This document shows positions 61,273 through 64,000 of a stretch of 64,000 bases of DNA, piece by piece. How positions within the stretch are numbered: the stretch's first letter is position 1; each line of letters begins with the position of its first letter. Both the position numbers and the translations under genes were made by a program. The DNA comes from Clostridia bacterium (lineage in GTDB: Bacteria > Bacillota > Clostridia > UBA1381), in contig JAGASE010000007.1 of NCBI GenBank assembly GCA_017621875.1, forward strand, positions 1 to 64,000. The letters are read 5' to 3'. A model generated the notes under the pieces. That model saw only the letters and a program-made list of their open reading frames with translations, did no database searches and had not been told where the DNA came from.

Positions 61273-62514
61273 ATGACGGATATTATTTTAATAATCATGG
61301 TTGCCGCTGTTTTGGTGCTTGCTTTAGCAGGCTTATTCAGAAAGGGTGCAGCGGATAATTCAAAAATCATTGAAACCATTAAGCTTTTGGGTGAAATGAT
61401 TTCACAGAACCAGAAAAATACCGATGAATTTCAATCGAAAAAATTTACCGAGATAGACAAAAATATCACCGAAAAGCAGGGAGAAATGAATAAGGCGGTG
61501 CTGGGAAGTCTGTCGCAGATGGAAACACGCTTTAAAAGCTTTGAGCAGACGAACGAGCAAAAGCTGGAGGCAATGCGTGAGGTTATGATGAAGAGCCTTC
61601 TTGCGATGCAGGAGGACAACTCCAAAAAGCTGGAGGATATGAGGAAAACCGTTGATGAAAAGCTGCAGAAAACGCTTGAGGAAAAAATGAGTGAATCCTT
61701 TAAAATGGTGAGCGAGCGACTGGAGCAGGTTTACAAGGGACTTGGTGAAATGCAGACGCTTGCGGTGGGAGTGGGCGACCTCAAAAAGGTGCTGTCGAAT
61801 GTGAAAACACGCGGAATACTGGGCGAAATTCAGCTTGGTGCGATTTTAAAGGAAATCCTTGCACCCGAACAGTATGAGGAAAATGTAGTGACGGTTCCGG
61901 GCAGCAAAAATCCCGTTGAATTTGCGGTAAAAATGCCGAACGAGGGCGGCTTTGTCTATCTGCCGATAGATTCTAAATTTCCGGGCGATGCGTTTTATGA
62001 CCTGCAGAGTGCGTATGAGCAGGGCAATCCGGAGCTTATAAAGTCTGCCGTTTCAGTGCTGCTTACAAGAATCAAGTCATTTGCGAAGGACATTCACGAT
62101 AAGTACATTGAGCCGCCGTATACAACCGATTTTGCGATTATGTTCCTGCCGTTTGAGGGGCTTTATGCAGAGGTTGTAAATCAGGGAATGGTGGAGGTTC
62201 TGCAAAACACCTACAAGGTAAATATCGCAGGGCCAAGCACAATGGCGGCACTTTTAAACTCTCTACAGATGGGCTTTAAAACGCTCGCGATACAAAAACG
62301 CAGCGTAGAGGTATGGACAGTGCTGTCGTCGGTAAAAGCCGAGTTCGACAAATTCGGAGCGGTGCTGGAGGCAACACAGACGCGGCTTGACCAGGCGAAC
62401 AAGGAGCTTGACAAGCTGGTCGGTGTAAGGACTCGTGCAATACAGAAAAAGCTGAAGGACGTACAGGCACTTGATGAGCCGTCCGAGCAGCCGGATACCG
62501 CATTGGAGGAATGA
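61273..62514 (+). CDS. rmuC: DNA recombination protein RmuC-like
   Basis: The 413-residue protein has an N-terminal membrane segment (residues 3-22), a long coiled coil (about 30-160) and the RmuC nuclease-like domain (TRGILGEIQLGAIL near 178-191, YLPIDSKFPGDAF near 234-246, FAIMFLPFEGLYAEV near 285-299). RmuC limits inversions at short repeats; the biochemical activity is still undefined. Length is normal. AAGGGGTAGAG lies before the ATG. Confidence 0.93.
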   Translation: MTDIILIIMVAAVLVLALAGLFRKGAADNSKIIETIKLLGEMISQNQKNTDEFQSKKFTEIDKNITEKQGEMNKAVLGSLSQMETRFKSFEQTNEQKLEAMREVMMKSLLAMQEDNSKKLEDMRKTVDEKLQKTLEEKMSESFKMVSERLEQVYKGLGEMQTLAVGVGDLKKVLSNVKTRGILGEIQLGAILKEILAPEQYEENVVTVPGSKNPVEFAVKMPNEGGFVYLPIDSKFPGDAFYDLQSAYEQGNPELIKSAVSVLLTRIKSFAKDIHDKYIEPPYTTDFAIMFLPFEGLYAEVVNQGMVEVLQNTYKVNIAGPSTMAALLNSLQMGFKTLAIQKRSVEVWTVLSSVKAEFDKFGAVLEATQTRLDQANKELDKLVGVRTRAIQKKLKDVQALDEPSEQPDTALEE

Positions 62515-62684
62515 CTCGCTGCAGCTTATTTGTCAATCTTCTCTAAGGAAAATTTGGTTTTTTGTTAAATATATAACAAAATAAATGAAATTCAGATTTT
62601 TTTAATTATAATGTAGATTTTTATAAAATTTTGTGATATAATCATAACTGGGCTATTTTGCAATTAAGGATAAGGAGGAAAATA

Positions 62685-63176
62685 ATGAACAAATCAAGTG
62701 CTGTGCCATTTAAAGGCACAAAAGAACAAGAAGCAAAGCTAATGGAAGTTATTGCCGCTCATAAGGATGAGGCGGGAGCTGTAATTCCTGTACTGCATGA
62801 AGCACAGAACATATACGGCTATCTTCCAATAGAGGTTCAGGAAATAATCTCAGAGGGACTGAATGTTCCGCTGGCTGAAATTTACGGTATAGTAACTTTC
62901 TATACACAGTTTTCGCTTAATCCAAAGGGAGAATACCAAATCGGAATCTGTCTCGGAACGGCATGCTACGTTAAGGGCTCGGGAGATATTCTTGACAAGT
63001 TTAAGGAGCGTCTCGGCATTGACGTTGGCGAATGTACACCGGACGGTAAGTTCTCGCTTGACGCAACACGCTGCATAGGAGCGTGCGGTCTTGCACCTGT
63101 TCTTACTGTCAATGATGAGGTTTACGGCCGTCTGACAGTAAAAGATGTAGATGATATACTTGCTAAATATAATTAA
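62685..63176 (+). CDS. NuoE-like [2Fe-2S] subunit of a hydrogenase/NADH oxidoreductase
   Basis: The 163-residue protein is a 24-kDa NuoE/HydC-type thioredoxin-like ferredoxin. Cysteine motifs are CLGTAC (residues about 93-98) and CIGAC (about 134-138), the C-x4-C and C-x3-C ligands of a [2Fe-2S] centre; HEAQNIYGYLP near 38-48 is the NuoE core. In anaerobic Firmicutes such a subunit serves the electron-bifurcating [FeFe] hydrogenase HydABC. I start at ATG 62685 after AAGGAGG; the frame is open 9 codons upstream. The following two genes support the hydrogenase setting. Confidence 0.92.
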   Translation: MNKSSAVPFKGTKEQEAKLMEVIAAHKDEAGAVIPVLHEAQNIYGYLPIEVQEIISEGLNVPLAEIYGIVTFYTQFSLNPKGEYQIGICLGTACYVKGSGDILDKFKERLGIDVGECTPDGKFSLDATRCIGACGLAPVLTVNDEVYGRLTVKDVDDILAKYN

Positions 63177-63187
63177 GGAGCTAAAGT

Positions 63188-63547
63188 ATGCTGTTGTCTG
63201 ATATTAAAAAAATTCTGGACGCTGAGGTTTTAAGCGGAGAGGACGATGCGGCACTTTGTAAAAAGGACATTCACACAGCCTGCGGCTGCGACCTTATGAG
63301 CGATGTGCTTGCGTTTGTAAAGGACCAGTCCTTGCTTTTAACCGGTCTTATAAATTCTCAGGTAATACGTACCGCGGAAATGATGGATATTGTTGCGGTT
63401 TGCTTTGTTCGCGGCAAAACTCCCGCAGAGGACGTTATTGAGCTTGCGAAGGATAAGGATATAACAATCCTGAGCACGCAGCTTCCGCTCTATACCGCCT
63501 GCGGTATGCTTTACGATGAGGGCTTAAGGGGACGCAGCAATGATTAA
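63188..63547 (+). CDS. DRTGG-domain-like small protein of the hydrogenase cluster
   Basis: The 119-residue protein has a DRTGG-like region (SLLLTGLINSQVIRTAEMMDI near 50-70) seen in Pta-associated and CBS-type regulators. A Cys-containing segment (HTACGCDLM) lies near residue 30-38. Small proteins of this kind are found beside NuoE-like and HATPase genes in hydrogenase operons of Clostridia. Their role is not established. It starts 11 bp after the NuoE gene and overlaps the next by 8 bp. Confidence 0.8.
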   Translation: MLLSDIKKILDAEVLSGEDDAALCKKDIHTACGCDLMSDVLAFVKDQSLLLTGLINSQVIRTAEMMDIVAVCFVRGKTPAEDVIELAKDKDITILSTQLPLYTACGMLYDEGLRGRSND

Positions 63548-63950
63548 AAAATATGATATTTCCGGCGAAGACTTTTCTTTGGCGGGCGAGGCTTCAAGCA
63601 ATTTCAAATCGGTTTTAAAGCGGCTTGGTATTTCAACTGAAATCGTAAGACGCGTTTCAATCGCTATGTATGAGGCGGAAATAAACACGATTATTCATGG
63701 CGGAGGCGGCGAGTGTGAGGCAGAAATCAAGTCGAACGCTATTTCGGTGACCTTCCGCGACAACGGACCCGGCATAGCAAATCTTGAGCTTGCAATGCAG
63801 GAGGGGTATTCCACCGCCAGCGAAAAAATACGTGAGCTTGGCTTCGGAGCCGGAATGGGTCTTCCGAATATTAAAAAATACACAGATGATATGCTTATTG
63901 ACACTGCTCCCGGAAAGGGAACTACCTTAACACTGATTATAAATCTGTAA
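63540..63950 (+). CDS. HATPase/anti-sigma-factor-like protein (RsbW type)
   Basis: The 136-residue protein is a GHKL ATP-binding domain: N-box YEAEINTIIH near residues 45-54, G1 motif DNGPGI near 79-84 and G2 motif GFGAGMGLPNIKK near 101-113. It resembles RsbW/SpoIIAB serine kinases. In hydrogenase clusters such proteins are of unknown target. The next gene starts immediately after the stop (ATG 63951), so it remains in one operon with the NuoE-like gene. Confidence 0.88.
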   Translation: MIKKYDISGEDFSLAGEASSNFKSVLKRLGISTEIVRRVSIAMYEAEINTIIHGGGGECEAEIKSNAISVTFRDNGPGIANLELAMQEGYSTASEKIRELGFGAGMGLPNIKKYTDDMLIDTAPGKGTTLTLIINL

Positions 63951-64000
63951 ATGATAACGCAAAAAATAAGCGTCGCATCTCACCGTTTTTTGCTCGGGGC
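63951..64000 (+). CDS. Start of a further gene, cut by the window edge
   Basis: An ATG directly after the HATPase stop opens a frame (MITQKISVASHRFLLG) that continues to the edge. The ATG abuts the previous gene and the frame has no stop, so it is probably the next operon member, but only 16 codons are visible and I cannot name it. Confidence 0.35.
   Translation, partial: MITQKISVASHRFLLG

Overview
The window is chromosomal DNA from an anaerobic, endospore-forming member of the Clostridia (Bacillota), most likely a gut-type lineage. This rests on gene content: spoIIE, a GerA-type germinant receptor operon, diadenylate cyclase cdaA with its YbbR partner, NfnAB electron bifurcation, a hydrogenase-associated NuoE module, a glycyl radical enzyme, and AT-rich intergenic DNA with Firmicutes-type sigma-A promoters and AGGAGG ribosome binding sites. 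The species cannot be named from sequence alone.

Layout. 0-4 kb: a minus-strand run of housekeeping genes (queG, trxA, a lipoprotein, a YigZ-family gene, hflX) next to a strong promoter firing off the left edge, probably into an rRNA operon. 4-9 kb: an Lrp regulator coupled to an aminotransferase, spoIIE with a Spo0A-type control region, and a phosphodiesterase. 9-13 kb: rpmH-rnpA-yidD-yidC-jag and yebC. 13-18 kb: a nuclease/MBL-fragment pair, an orphan bacterial tyrosine kinase pair, nth, a HIT protein, rpsU-yqeY and tRNA-Thr. 18-22 kb: an AraC / radical SAM activase / glycyl radical enzyme cassette lying between the tRNA and a MITE-like repeat. 22-32 kb: hslO, cdaR-cdaA, two secreted copper-amine-oxidase-N-like proteins, a truncated MocR regulator beside an ECF transporter S component, a strongly structured candidate ncRNA, an ECF sigma/anti-sigma pair and rpsF-ssb-rpsR. 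32-44 kb: htrA, thiC with a TPP riboswitch, a ppx-like gene, a HisRS/HisZ-like protein, dnaI-like, hemZ, dnaN and dnaA. 44-51 kb: eno, a zinc-sensor-like ArsR, the PTS general proteins, nfnAB and a DeoR regulator. 51-60 kb: rnpB, a four-gene germinant receptor operon, two parS sites, parAB, serS and a DnaA-box cluster. 60-64 kb: trmK, a Nif3-like gene, rmuC and the start of a hydrogenase module.

The genes usually packed around a Firmicutes origin (rpmH/rnpA/yidC/jag, dnaA/dnaN, parAB/parS) are all present but spread over about 50 kb and interleaved with other operons. The best DnaA-box cluster lies downstream of serS, not beside dnaA. Sporulation and germination are represented at several points: Spo0A control of spoIIE, and a receptor with a small fourth subunit.

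The most promising unexplained items are: the structured RNA candidate at 27954-28224, closed by a perfect 11-bp long-range helix with its own promoter and terminator; a minimal HisRS/HisZ-like protein with a Cys/His tail; an HPr with Arg at position 46 in place of the regulatory Ser; the glycyl radical enzyme cassette; and the 283-bp element with palindromic inverted ends.
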